In this document: in pieces, positions 9,306-17,985 of the stretch
Layout: the number at the start of each line of letters is the position of its first letter
How positions within the stretch are numbered: the first letter of the stretch is position 1
Origin: Methanobacterium sp. BRmetb2
GTDB taxonomy: Archaea; Methanobacteriota; Methanobacteria; Methanobacteriales; Methanobacteriaceae
DNA length: 64,000 nucleotides
NCBI GenBank assembly: GCA_003491285.1
Contig: CP022705.1
Location: 2,109,135 to 2,173,134, forward strand
Direction: 5' to 3'
The notes under the pieces: model-generated
What the model was told of the DNA's origin: nothing
The model's input: the letters and a program-made list of their open reading frames with translations, nothing else
Database searches by the model: none
Position numbers and translations under genes: made by a program

Positions 9306-10640
9306 CTAAAGTTTGGCATTATTTAAATCATTAAAGATCTTTTTAGCTTTATCATAAATTTGTTGAATTTTTCGTCCAGTAATTTTTTGATAAATAAATT
9401 CTATTGAAAAAGATGATAAAAGTAGAATTATTAATATCCATATGTCTAAAGGTGATTTAAACAGTGTCTGCAGTATAAGGGCTATTAAAGCAGCAATACA
9501 TACTACTAAACCGGTAAAGGATACATATTTAGAACTATCAGTTGATTTATGTAAATTTATGTTGGAGGCGTTCACTGCGGCAAAAATAATTAAAAAACCA
9601 GCACTTCCCATAGTAGCTATTTGAGAAACATCGAAAAGATTGGCTACAATTAAAGTAATTAGAGAAGTAATTAAAAGACCTTCCAGTGGTTTATTCCAAA
9701 TTTTCTTTTCTAACTGTTCTGGTAACTCGCCTTCTTTGGCAATTATGTAGCTAACCCGTGAAGTACCATATAACGTGGCATTTATAGCAGAACCAGTAGA
9801 AAAAAGTGCAGCAACTGCAATTAAGATAAAACCAGTCATGCCTAAAAAGGGTTTAGCTGCAGCTGCAAGAGCATAATCTTTAGCTGCTGTTATTTGGTCT
9901 AGGGGAAGATTACCCACAGTAACCAGTGCCACCAGTATGTATAGAATAATCACCAGGATAACTGAAAAATAATAAGCCCGTGGAAGGGTTTTTTCTGGAT
10001 TTTTAACATCCTCAGCAGTGTTAGCTATTAATTCAAAGCCTTCGTAGGCTACGAAAATAATAATACCACCTGCAATTAAGGATAGGGTGTTGCTCCAAGT
10101 TGAAGGTTGCAAATTTTGAGTATTAACACTTAAAATTCCTACCGAAACAAAAAGCAATAATATACTGATTTTAAATGCTACAATTGCTTCTTCAAATCTT
10201 CCAACTGTACGAGCACCTAAAATATTCAGACCAGTTAAGACTATAATAATAATTGAAGTAAAAATATGCCGCCACAATGGTTGTATTTCACTGGGAAAGA
10301 AGCTTGCTCCGTAACTTCCAAAGGCATATGCGTACAGTGAAAGCATTATAATATAACTTAAAAATAATAAGATATTAAGAGTGCCGGTAGTTAACCCCGG
10401 ACCAAATGATTGGTTTAAAAATTCTACTGTACCACCTTGGCTTGGATATTTAACTGATAATTTAACATAGGAATAAGAGGTTATAAGTGCTACCAAACCA
10501 GCTATTAAGAATGCTACTGGAGTTCCTCCATGAGATAATTCCACAGCTAATCCTAAAACCGCAAAAATACCCCCACCAACCATACCTCCAATTCCTATAG
10601 CTACAACCGACCAAAATCCTAAAGATTTTTCATTGGACAT
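9306..10640 (-). CDS. APC-superfamily amino acid permease
   Basis: This encodes a 444-residue secondary transporter with about 12 membrane helices. The unwound helix 1 motif GIGGMVGGGIFAVLGLAVEL (about residues 16-35) is the substrate-binding signature of the amino acid-polyamine-organocation superfamily, and the helix 6 region FVAYEGFELIANTAEDVKNP (about 194-213) is the second. The charged tail after residue 415 is cytoplasmic. The substrate is probably an amino acid but cannot be specified. AGGG lies 7 bases before the ATG. The gene is monocistronic as far as spacing shows. Confidence 0.85.
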   Translation of the reverse strand: MSNEKSLGFWSVVAIGIGGMVGGGIFAVLGLAVELSHGGTPVAFLIAGLVALITSYSYVKLSVKYPSQGGTVEFLNQSFGPGLTTGTLNILLFLSYIIMLSLYAYAFGSYGASFFPSEIQPLWRHIFTSIIIIVLTGLNILGARTVGRFEEAIVAFKISILLLFVSVGILSVNTQNLQPSTWSNTLSLIAGGIIIFVAYEGFELIANTAEDVKNPEKTLPRAYYFSVILVIILYILVALVTVGNLPLDQITAAKDYALAAAAKPFLGMTGFILIAVAALFSTGSAINATLYGTSRVSYIIAKEGELPEQLEKKIWNKPLEGLLITSLITLIVANLFDVSQIATMGSAGFLIIFAAVNASNINLHKSTDSSKYVSFTGLVVCIAALIALILQTLFKSPLDIWILIILLLSSFSIEFIYQKITGRKIQQIYDKAKKIFNDLNNAKL

Positions 10641-10790
10641 ATAAACCCTATAAATAATTATGTTTCCTTCATAAAAGTTTTATTAAGAATTGTGGTAACA
10701 ATAAATTGGGATGTCTGTGAATATTTGTTACCTTAAATAGCCTTTTATTCTTTTTGAATGATTTTTTACTTTCCAGGATTTTTATTTCTA

Positions 10791-13463
10791 TTATTGGGCC
10801 CGGTAATTTAAGAGTATTTTACGTGACTCCAATATCAAGTAGATACTAAATGATACGATTATTATTCCCAGCCAGTCCAAAAATCCCAGAGGAGTAGTAC
10901 CAAAAGCCACATTCAATGGAGTGTATAATACTGCAAATTGGAGGATAACCGATATTAAAACTGCACCTAATAAGTATTTACTATTAAAAATATTTATTTT
11001 AAAGTTCTGGGCTCTATAAGTTAGTACATTGAATAACTGAAACATTACTAGAGTAGTAAAAGCGACGGTCTGTGCTTTTATTCCATCATGGCCGTAGAAA
11101 TTAAACATTAAAAGGGTACCTGCTCCTATTATTATACCCACTAACATAATATTTTCAATTACATCCCTGGAAATTATACTTTCTCCACGCGGACGGGGAG
11201 GATTAGTCATGAGGTCCTTACTAAAGGGATCCAAACCTAGTGCCAAGCCTGGCAGGCCATCAGTTAAGAGGTTAACCCATAATATTTGGATTGCAGTTAA
11301 AGGAAGAGGCCAACCAATGAGAATAGCCATAAATATTACCAGAATCTCCCCTAAGTTAGATGAAAGAGTATATTGAACAAATTTCTTGATATTACTGTAG
11401 ATTCCTCTTCCCTCCTCCACTGCATTAACAATAGAGGTGAAATTATCATCAGTTAAAATCATATCTGATGCTTCTTTTGCCACGTCAGTACCAGTTATGC
11501 CCATGGCAATACCAATATCTGCCTGCTTAAGAGCAGGAGCATCGTTTACTCCATCTCCAGTCATAGCTACAATATGACCTTTATCTTTTAAGGCGTTTAA
11601 TATTTTTACCTTATCCTCTGGACTGACCCTAGCATATACTGTAACCTTATCTACCATATCCTTTAATTCTTCATCTGCAATATTTCTCAGTTCTTCTCCA
11701 CTAATCGCTTTATCTCCCGGTTTGAAAAGTCCAATTTTCTGTGCGATGGCTTTAGCAGTTAATACATGGTCACCAGATATTAAAACGGTTCTAATACCTG
11801 CAGTTCTGGTAAGTTTGATTGCATCTTCTACCCCTCCTCGGGGAGGATCAATCAAGGCCTGAAGTCCAATAAATACTAGTTCACTTTCCACAGAATCAAA
11901 ACTTAAATCATAATCACTTTTTAATGGTTTAAAAGCGAAACCTAAAACTCTTAAGCCTTCATTAGCCATTCTAATGTTATAATCCATTATTTTCTTTTTT
12001 TCTTCTGGATTTAATTCTTTAATTTCACCTTTTAAATAGAAATATTTGCATTTGTCCAGTAAGAAATCTGGTGCCCCTTTCACATAAGCCACTTTTTCCT
12101 GGTCAACCTGATGGATGGTGGTCATCAATTTACGATCAGAATCAAAGGGTAGTTCGTCAACACGGGGATATTCTGAGTTCAATTCTTCCTTTTTTAATCC
12201 GGCTTTTTGTGCACTAACCAACAGGGCACCTTCAGTAGGATCTCCGATAATTTCCCATTTTCCATTGTAGATTAGTTTAGCATCGTTGCATAATGCTCCG
12301 GCCTTTAGAATTAACTCAATATCTTTTATATTTTCTAATTTTATATTTTGCTGCGTGAAACTACCTTCTGGTTCATAACCTTCGCCTGTGATTTCAATTA
12401 AAGTGTCATTTGTATATATTTCACGAACTGTCATTTCGTTCTGGGTAATGGTTCCGGTTTTATCAGAACTGATTATGTTAGTGCTGCCCAGTGTTTCTAC
12501 AGCTGGTAACTGTCTTATTACAGCATGTCTTTTCACCATCCTTTTAACACCTAAAGCCAGTGAAATGGTTACAATTGCAGGTAATCCTTCGGGAATAGCT
12601 GCCACTGCCAGTGCCACTGCAGTTAAAAACATTTCATTAATATAATCTGGTTGCAAAATTCCTGTGAAAATATAAGCTTTCAATATTCCTGCAATGAAAA
12701 TAATAATTGATACAACAATGGTTATAATTCCTAGTTTCTTCCCAAAATTTTTAAGCTTCTTCTGAAGAGGGGTTAACTGTTCTTCTTCCACCTGCACCAG
12801 ATCTGCAATTTTTCCAATTTCAGTTTCCATACCCGTACTGGTTACCACTGCCCGGCCACTGCCGTTGGTTACCACCGTTCCCATGAAGACCATGTTTTCC
12901 TGGTCAGCCAGTACAGTGCCCTTCTCAAAAGTGTGGGTAACCTTAACTGAGGGAACTGATTCACCAGTTAAAGAGGATTCATCTACTTGTAAGGAGGAGG
13001 CATGGAAAATTCTGGCATCTGCAGGAGATTTACTGCCTGCCTCTAAGATTACTACGTCTCCTGGTACTAATTCCTTAGAATCTAATTCAATTTCTACATC
13101 ATCTCTTATGACCCTGGATTTTAATACGGTCAGCTTTTTTAATTCTTCAATAGCCTTTTCAGCCCGATATTCCTGTACAAAACCAAAAATTCCATTTAAT
13201 ATAATAATCACAATGATAACAACAGCATCCAGTATTTCACCTATTAACAATGAGATTATAGTAGCAGCAATAAGGATTAGGATAATAAATGAGGTGAATT
13301 GTCTAAATAGTATCTCTAAAGGAGTGACTCTTTTTTTCTCTTTTAACTGATTTAAACCATATATGTCCTGTCTTTTTAAGGCTTCATCTTTACTTAAACC
13401 TTTTTTGGAACTTTTTAACACTTTAAATGTTTCATCCGTGCTTAAATTATAGTGATTTCTCAT
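10791..13463 (-). CDS. P2-type Ca2+-transporting ATPase
   Basis: This is a complete P-type ATPase of 890 residues that would pump Ca2+ (or Mn2+) across the membrane at the cost of ATP. The N-terminal cation ATPase domain (residues 1-70) is followed by the actuator loop with LTGES, the helix 4 ion-site motif AAIPEGLPA, the phosphorylation site SDKTGTIT (about residue 335) and the hinge TGDGVNDAPALKQADIGIA. The C-terminal six-helix domain carries NLLTDGLPGLALGLDPF, which matches the helix 6 ion site of SERCA/PMR1-type pumps. The PEGLP motif and length place it in the P2A group rather than the heavy-metal P1B group. Ion specificity is inferred from these motifs. Confidence 0.9.
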   Translation of the reverse strand: MRNHYNLSTDETFKVLKSSKKGLSKDEALKRQDIYGLNQLKEKKRVTPLEILFRQFTSFIILILIAATIISLLIGEILDAVVIIVIIILNGIFGFVQEYRAEKAIEELKKLTVLKSRVIRDDVEIELDSKELVPGDVVILEAGSKSPADARIFHASSLQVDESSLTGESVPSVKVTHTFEKGTVLADQENMVFMGTVVTNGSGRAVVTSTGMETEIGKIADLVQVEEEQLTPLQKKLKNFGKKLGIITIVVSIIIFIAGILKAYIFTGILQPDYINEMFLTAVALAVAAIPEGLPAIVTISLALGVKRMVKRHAVIRQLPAVETLGSTNIISSDKTGTITQNEMTVREIYTNDTLIEITGEGYEPEGSFTQQNIKLENIKDIELILKAGALCNDAKLIYNGKWEIIGDPTEGALLVSAQKAGLKKEELNSEYPRVDELPFDSDRKLMTTIHQVDQEKVAYVKGAPDFLLDKCKYFYLKGEIKELNPEEKKKIMDYNIRMANEGLRVLGFAFKPLKSDYDLSFDSVESELVFIGLQALIDPPRGGVEDAIKLTRTAGIRTVLISGDHVLTAKAIAQKIGLFKPGDKAISGEELRNIADEELKDMVDKVTVYARVSPEDKVKILNALKDKGHIVAMTGDGVNDAPALKQADIGIAMGITGTDVAKEASDMILTDDNFTSIVNAVEEGRGIYSNIKKFVQYTLSSNLGEILVIFMAILIGWPLPLTAIQILWVNLLTDGLPGLALGLDPFSKDLMTNPPRPRGESIISRDVIENIMLVGIIIGAGTLLMFNFYGHDGIKAQTVAFTTLVMFQLFNVLTYRAQNFKINIFNSKYLLGAVLISVILQFAVLYTPLNVAFGTTPLGFLDWLGIIIVSFSIYLILESRKILLNYRAQ

Positions 13464-13533
13464 TAAATCAGCTCTTCTATTCCATTTATTAGGTTGGTAT
13501 AAATGTTAATATTAAAGATCTATTTATGGAATT

Positions 13534-14253
13534 TTAGAATTTGTTAGATCTAGAATTTAACTTGAGTAATTTTTTGAGATTATCAATTTTTTCATCTTTT
13601 ATTATCCGGGGTGGAATGCTGCGCTGGATAGAACCTTTTATACCCAATAATCTTTCCATATATTTAGATACAACATTGTAGGGTCTTCCTCTTTTGTCCA
13701 GTTTTTTATTGCTAATTAACAGTGCCCGATCCATTAATCTGCTTCTTGCTGGATCTCCGACTGCAATTACCAGATCCTCTTCCAGGTTGCTTCTTTTAAT
13801 ATGTGCATTATTTGAATAAATTTTGGAGTACAATTCCTGGTCCTTTTTTTCAAGGGTTTTAAAGTCAATTATATTTTCAACAGTGAAGTAACCTATAATA
13901 TACAGTGCTTCCGGATAGTTATCATGATTATAGGGTTTCAGTCCCGCATAAAAAACTAATAAATCATCTTTTCTAAGTTTAGTTAAATATTTAGCTTTGG
14001 TTTTTATGTCACCGTAGGTGTAGGTTTCAAATTCCGGGTCAAAATGGATTTTTTTATTTTGAATTTTATCAGAAAGGTAATATGATAAATAATGCCCACT
14101 TTGTCCTTTAGTATTAGTATAAGTATGTGTTTCGCAAGAATTTTTGTCCGTCTCAGATATAGGTATATATTCAAAACTACCATCACTAAATATTGGTCCC
14201 AGTATCCCATCAGAACCTTTATCTATTCCAACTCTTAGAAGCAAAGCTTTCAT
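13534..14253 (-). CDS. Nmad3-like putative nucleotide-modification-associated protein
   Basis: The 239-residue protein opens with KALLLRVGIDKGSDGILGPI followed by FSDGSFEYIPI. This matches my recollection of the Nmad3 (nucleotide modification associated domain 3) family, predicted from comparative genomics to act with base-modification systems. A middle segment LRKDDLLVFYAGLKPY and a late GRPYNVVSKYMERLLGI are also in keeping with that family. Its biochemical reaction is not known. Here it is solitary, between mgtE and the P-type ATPase on the same strand, without a methyltransferase, glycosyltransferase or restriction gene in sight. The recognition is from memory and not from a search. Confidence 0.65.
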   Translation of the reverse strand: MKALLLRVGIDKGSDGILGPIFSDGSFEYIPISETDKNSCETHTYTNTKGQSGHYLSYYLSDKIQNKKIHFDPEFETYTYGDIKTKAKYLTKLRKDDLLVFYAGLKPYNHDNYPEALYIIGYFTVENIIDFKTLEKKDQELYSKIYSNNAHIKRSNLEEDLVIAVGDPARSRLMDRALLISNKKLDKRGRPYNVVSKYMERLLGIKGSIQRSIPPRIIKDEKIDNLKKLLKLNSRSNKF

Positions 14254-14321
14254 AATTAATGTCGTTCCTTTTAGTATATGGTTAAATAATTAATATTCTA
14301 ATCCATTTTAGTTAAGATGAG

Positions 14322-15335
14322 TCATATGTTAAAAATATCAAAAAACAATAATGCTACACTAAAATAAATTGCTAAGGTTATAATATCGCTCAAAATTGTA
14401 GCTAAAGGCCCAGTGGCCACTGCTGGATCAAGTTTTATCTTCTTAAATAGCAGTGGTGAGAGTGTAGCCACAGCTACAGCAGCAATTATACTGAAAAACA
14501 TGGAAAGACCGATAATACCACTGAGCACAGGATTACCCCATCCTATAATAGAAATAATATACACAAATATTCCAGATGCTACTGCAATTACTGCTGCGAC
14601 TTTAAGTTCCCTTAAAAAATAGGATTTAATAGGAAGTTTAGGATCCAGAGCAATACCCCTAATAATCAGTGCCTCGGACTGGGTTCCGGCGGCATCACTC
14701 ATATAAACCATCACCGGTATAAAAGCAGCTAAAACTAATAATTTACTCAGAAGACTTTCGAAGGTGCTTATAACTGATGCAGCTACGGTTCCGCCGATGA
14801 TTCCAATGATAAGCCAGGGAAGTCTGGATTTGATCATAATCCATGCACTGGACTTGATACTGGTATATTCATCCCCTACCCTGTGAAAAATACCTCCAAA
14901 GTTGAAAATATCGCTCTCCAGTTCATGATTAAAGATTCTCATAATATTGTCATAGCTTATAATTCCCATTAAATGGTTCTCATCATCTACCACCGGCATG
15001 TTTTTAATACCATGGGAAAGGGCCATATAAACAACTCTTTCTCTATCAGTTGTTGGATTGACTGTGATAAGGTTATGTTCCATCAAATTATCTACCTTTA
15101 AATTGATATTAGAACAACTCAAAATACTTTTAATAGAAATAATACCCTTTAAAATATTGTTTTTCTCCACAACATAAATATAATTAATATTATGAAAAGT
15201 GTTGGCTTTATGAGAGAGCATAGTCTGTACCTCCACTACTGGAGTTCCCACTTTTACAATAGGAATGTCGCTGTCAATCATATTTTCTATAGAATCTGCA
15301 GATTCAATTGCATTTATAGAAAAGTTTTTTTCCAC
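14322..15335 (-). CDS. mgtE: MgtE-type Mg2+ transporter with CBS pair
   Basis: This encodes a Mg2+ channel/transporter of the MgtE/SLC41 family. Residues about 25-140 form two CBS domains (the second contains NMPVVDDENHLMGIISYD), which in this family sense Mg2+ or nucleotide. Residues about 170-337 form five membrane helices with the signature PVMVYMSDAAGTQSEALIIRG and KLDPAVATGPLATILSDI, which line the pore. At 337 residues it lacks the N-terminal helical MgtE_N domain of bacterial relatives (about 450 residues). The start codon is GTG at 15335, supported by AGGAGG 6 bases upstream. It is divergent from uspA, with repeated motifs between them. Confidence 0.88.
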   Translation of the reverse strand: MEKNFSINAIESADSIENMIDSDIPIVKVGTPVVEVQTMLSHKANTFHNINYIYVVEKNNILKGIISIKSILSCSNINLKVDNLMEHNLITVNPTTDRERVVYMALSHGIKNMPVVDDENHLMGIISYDNIMRIFNHELESDIFNFGGIFHRVGDEYTSIKSSAWIMIKSRLPWLIIGIIGGTVAASVISTFESLLSKLLVLAAFIPVMVYMSDAAGTQSEALIIRGIALDPKLPIKSYFLRELKVAAVIAVASGIFVYIISIIGWGNPVLSGIIGLSMFFSIIAAVAVATLSPLLFKKIKLDPAVATGPLATILSDIITLAIYFSVALLFFDIFNI

Positions 15336-15421
15336 TTTAATCCTCCTTCTTAAAAAATGTTATAAAAATCTTATAGCTGCTCTAATAATCATTTTTTAGG
15401 ATTACGATTTTTTTTTTACTT

Positions 15422-15462
15422 ATGATCTAATCATACCATTTACATGATAAAATGATCTAATC
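15422..15462. repeat. Direct repeat ATGATCTAATC in mgtE-usp intergenic region
   Basis: The 11-base sequence ATGATCTAATC occurs at 15422-15432 and again at 15452-15462, exactly 30 bases apart (about three helical turns), in the 221-bp divergent spacer between mgtE and the first universal-stress gene. The spacing on one face of the helix suggests an operator. Related ATGATCT copies occur upstream of the kinase gene at 35410. Confidence 0.35.
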
Positions 15463-15556
15463 CCCTCTTTAATATCATTTTTATTTTTTCTTTTAAATAA
15501 TCTAAGAAAAAATTATTAGACTGATTAATTAAATAATATAATGTGAGGTTAATTCA

Positions 15557-16006
15557 ATGTACAAAAAAATATTATTACCTACTGATGGATCTGACTATGC
15601 AAAAAGAGCTGGAGAACATGCCATATGGCTAGCTGATCAAAGCCAGGCAGATATTGTGGTATTAAATGTTATTGAAACCGCTTATTTCCAGGCACTGCCA
15701 GAAGATGAACTTATAAGTGTATTGGACAAGGGTTTACGTGAAGAAAGTAAAAAAGCAGTGGAAGATTTTGAAAAAAAGTTAATGGATAGTAAATGTAAAG
15801 GTACCTGCAGGGAAAATGTGAAAACAAAATCTATGATTAAAGAGGGCCACCCTGTTGACTTGATTATTGAAACTATTGATAAAGAAGGTGTGGATCTGGT
15901 GGTTATGGGAACTGCAGGTAAACACGGACTGGATCGTTTGTTACTGGGAAGTGTAACTGAAAAAGTAGTGAGAACAGCCAAATGTCCTGTACTGGTGGTT
16001 AAATAA
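15557..16006 (+). CDS. Universal stress protein, UspA family
   Basis: A 149-residue single-domain universal stress protein. It begins KKILLPTDGSDYAKRA, the usual first strand and nucleotide loop, and ends with the ATP-binding pattern G-x2-G-x9-GS (GTAGKHGLDRLLLGS) and CPVLVVK. Proteins with this pattern bind ATP and dimerise; their cellular role is stress adaptation but mechanistically vague. It has a CKGTC pair of cysteines near residue 80, also present as CNGYC in the second copy at 16374. GAGG lies 10 bases before the ATG. The nearest neighbours are mgtE (divergent) and a small membrane protein on the other strand. Confidence 0.92.
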   Translation: MYKKILLPTDGSDYAKRAGEHAIWLADQSQADIVVLNVIETAYFQALPEDELISVLDKGLREESKKAVEDFEKKLMDSKCKGTCRENVKTKSMIKEGHPVDLIIETIDKEGVDLVVMGTAGKHGLDRLLLGSVTEKVVRTAKCPVLVVK

Positions 16007-16084
16007 TCAAATGGTTTGATTAATGATTCAGTATTAGATATTATCAGATTATTAATGGGCTGTTGCAGATAACTACTATAATTA

Positions 16085-16098
16085 ATAAAAAAAAGGGA
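16085..16098 (-). terminator. Oligo-T terminator (minus strand)
   Basis: On the minus strand, CTCCC is followed by a run of eight T residues within 20 bases after the stop of the 51-residue membrane protein gene. It is a good archaeal oligo-T terminator candidate. Confidence 0.4.
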
Positions 16099-16112
16099 GA
16101 ATATTAAAGAAA

Positions 16113-16268
16113 TTATTCTGCCCGCAGATAGGAATATAAACCATATACAAAAAGAATTATCACTGCAATCCAGTAGGTATATACCAGAAACATGGGTAGA
16201 GTTGCATAGATCACAACCAACAAAATCGCCAGTACCATTATTAATATTCCCGCAATTTTTTGATTCAT
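16113..16268 (-). CDS. Small two-helix membrane protein (51 aa)
   Basis: This short gene encodes 51 residues starting MNQKIAGILIMVLAILLVV and ending FVYGLYSYLRAE. It has two hydrophobic helices joined by a short YATLPMFLVYTYW segment. GGTGA is placed 5 bases before the ATG, so translation is well supported. It lies between the two usp genes on the opposite strand and resembles in size and style the 54-residue membrane protein at 16866-17030, which also sits just after a usp gene. Function unknown; it may be a small membrane partner of stress proteins, but that is speculation. Confidence 0.6.
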   Translation of the reverse strand: MNQKIAGILIMVLAILLVVIYATLPMFLVYTYWIAVIILFVYGLYSYLRAE

Positions 16269-16373
16269 AATATCACCACTAATATTATAAGAAGTTCTCT
16301 ATAATAAAAATTTCTCAAATTTGAGATAGAACTGGATATTGATTCATTCAAAAAATTCTAAGGGGTTTAGTTT

Positions 16374-16820
16374 ATGTATAAAAAAATATTGTTACCAACC
16401 GATGGTTCAGAAAATGCGCAAAGGGCTGGTAAACATGCTATTTCCATAGCAGATACATACAGAGCAGATATTATTGTTTTAAATGTTATTGACACTTATT
16501 ATGTTCAATCATTGGCTTTACCTAATTTCAGAGAGGATTTAAGAGCTGAATTAAGGCTTGAAGGAAAAAAGGCAGTGAAAAAATTTGTAGATCAATTAGA
16601 AAAAAGCCAATGCAATGGGTACTGTAAAAATATTAATCTAACAACCAAAATCAAAGATGGAAAACCCCACCAGGTGATACTGGAAACTATTCTAGAGGAA
16701 GGTATTGATCTGGTAGTTATGGGGGCCTCAGGACGTCACGGACTGGATCGGGTAATGATTGGAAGTGTAACTGATAGAGTAATTAGAGAAGCTAAATGTC
16801 CAGTGATGGTTGTATCCTGA
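16374..16820 (+). CDS. Universal stress protein, UspA family (second copy)
   Basis: A 148-residue paralogue of the protein at 15557, with the same opening KKILLPTDGSENAQRA and the ATP-binding pattern GASGRHGLDRVMIGS near the C-terminus. It shares the position of a cysteine pair (CNGYC). Similarity across the whole length shows a tandem duplication, with the small membrane gene now between the copies on the other strand. AAGGGG lies about 9 bases before the ATG. Likely an ATP-binding dimer with a role in stress; no specific partner is evident. Confidence 0.92.
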   Translation: MYKKILLPTDGSENAQRAGKHAISIADTYRADIIVLNVIDTYYVQSLALPNFREDLRAELRLEGKKAVKKFVDQLEKSQCNGYCKNINLTTKIKDGKPHQVILETILEEGIDLVVMGASGRHGLDRVMIGSVTDRVIREAKCPVMVVS

Positions 16821-16865
16821 AATGTTCAGTAACTTCTATATGATTCATGGTTATAACTTGATATT

Positions 16866-17030
16866 TTAATGTGCGTAATACTGCTGGATTGCAATAAAAA
16901 CAACCCATAATGCTATTGCACCCAATAATCCTATGTTAAATGAATATAAACCCCAAATTCCTCCAAGTAACACAACAACAGCCATACCACCAGCCAAAGT
17001 CATTAAAGCATTTTTTTTATTTTCTTTCAT
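16866..17030 (-). CDS. Small two-helix membrane protein (54 aa)
   Basis: This 54-residue protein starts MKENKKNALMTLAGGMAVV and ends FIAIQQYYAH, with two hydrophobic helices separated by GIWGLYSFNIG. AAGGAG is about 9 bases before the ATG at 17030. It is convergent with the second usp gene (46 bp between stops). No family is recognised. Its reading frame, ribosome-binding site and clear membrane topology make it a probable gene in spite of its size. Confidence 0.55.
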   Translation of the reverse strand: MKENKKNALMTLAGGMAVVVLLGGIWGLYSFNIGLLGAIALWVVFIAIQQYYAH

Positions 17031-17281
17031 TAATATAATCTCCTTACTATGAATAAAATCTTATTTGATTATACATCCTAAACAGTTCAACTAATTCTTG
17101 TTAGATAACAATTTACTTATCATTTAAATAGTGATTTCAATATTTTCAGTATATAAAAGTAGCAGATGAGAATTATTTTAGTTAACATTCTTATAACCAC
17201 AGATTAGTTATCAATAAATGTTTGAAAATCCATTAATTTTTATTATTAGTTTATTAAAGGGTTTAATCTTATTAATTAATT

Positions 17282-17395
17282 TTATACATAGTTACCTCCA
17301 CATTCACAGCTTTCTGTATCTGCAGACTCTCCTTTTTTTAGTTCACGATATTTTCCATATTTCTCACATTTAACGTACGTCATCTTGATGTTCAT
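17282..17395 (-). CDS. Small zinc-ribbon-like protein (37 aa)
   Basis: The 37-residue frame reads MNIKMTYVKCEKYGKYRELK in its first part and ends SADTESCECGGNYV. The ending CxCGG, with an earlier lone cysteine, resembles the small methanogen proteins that start with a treble-clef half (CxxCG) and end CxCGG. The first knuckle here is C-x2-Y instead of C-x2-C, so zinc binding would need only three cysteines or be lost. It may therefore be a decayed copy. No good Shine-Dalgarno sequence is seen; the second ATG (MTYVKC) is an alternative start. Confidence 0.4.
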   Translation of the reverse strand: MNIKMTYVKCEKYGKYRELKKGESADTESCECGGNYV

Positions 17396-17577
17396 AATAT
17401 CTTGTTAGAGATGTTTCTAAAATCATTAATTATATTCTATTTATTAATATATTAGAAAAACAAATAATAAATCATTACCTAGAATAGTCCTAAGAAATTA
17501 GGTAGATTTAGGAGACATATTCAGGAATAATATGATAGTTGGATAAAATTATTTAATAAATTATAAAGGTGGTTTTG

Positions 17578-17928
17578 TTGTCAGATGTATTAGCACCCCT
17601 AACTTTTAGCAGAGAAATAGGCGGTAAAATGAAGGATTTAATTGTCCCTCAAGAATATGTGAGAGACTTCCATTTCTCAACAGATGAACATTTAATGATA
17701 ATGCTTAGAATTATGGGACCGGATTTAGACCAGGCTCGGGATTTCTTCAAAAGCAGTGCAGATAAAATATTCCATATAAAAACCATTGAACCTGTTCATG
17801 AAAAAGAAATATCAGATAAATTTCGATTGAACAGTATTTACATGGACGAAGGTCCGCCCATATCAGTGGATATTGATCCAGAACCAGAGATGATCCGATT
17901 GATTCTGGATTTTGAGTGGGTAAAGTAA
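17578..17928 (+). CDS. Conserved-looking hypothetical protein (116 aa)
   Basis: A soluble protein of about 116 residues that I do not recognise. It is acidic at the end (VDIDPEPEMIRLILDFEWVK) and contains the segment IMGPDLDQARDFFKSSADKI, which is likely helical. The open frame reaches back to a GTG at 17569, but a Shine-Dalgarno AAAGGTGG at 17565-17572 points to TTG 17578 as the start, giving MSDVLAPLTFSREIGG. No membrane segment, signal peptide or cysteine is present. It is isolated, with AT-rich spacers on both sides. Confidence 0.6.
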   Translation: MSDVLAPLTFSREIGGKMKDLIVPQEYVRDFHFSTDEHLMIMLRIMGPDLDQARDFFKSSADKIFHIKTIEPVHEKEISDKFRLNSIYMDEGPPISVDIDPEPEMIRLILDFEWVK

Positions 17929-17985
17929 ATTTTTAGTTCAATTTGAGGTTTTTCTTTTTCTTTTCTTCTTTTAATATTTCATTTA

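Noticed and set aside
12865..13350. 161-codon plus-strand ORF inside the P-type ATPase region
   Set aside because: It is antisense to a well-conserved ATPase segment, has serine/threonine-rich low-complexity content, and shows no ribosome-binding site; it is a shadow frame.
15336..15556. Mg2+ riboswitch before mgtE
   Set aside because: The spacer is AT-rich without a stable multi-stem structure; only short direct repeats are seen.
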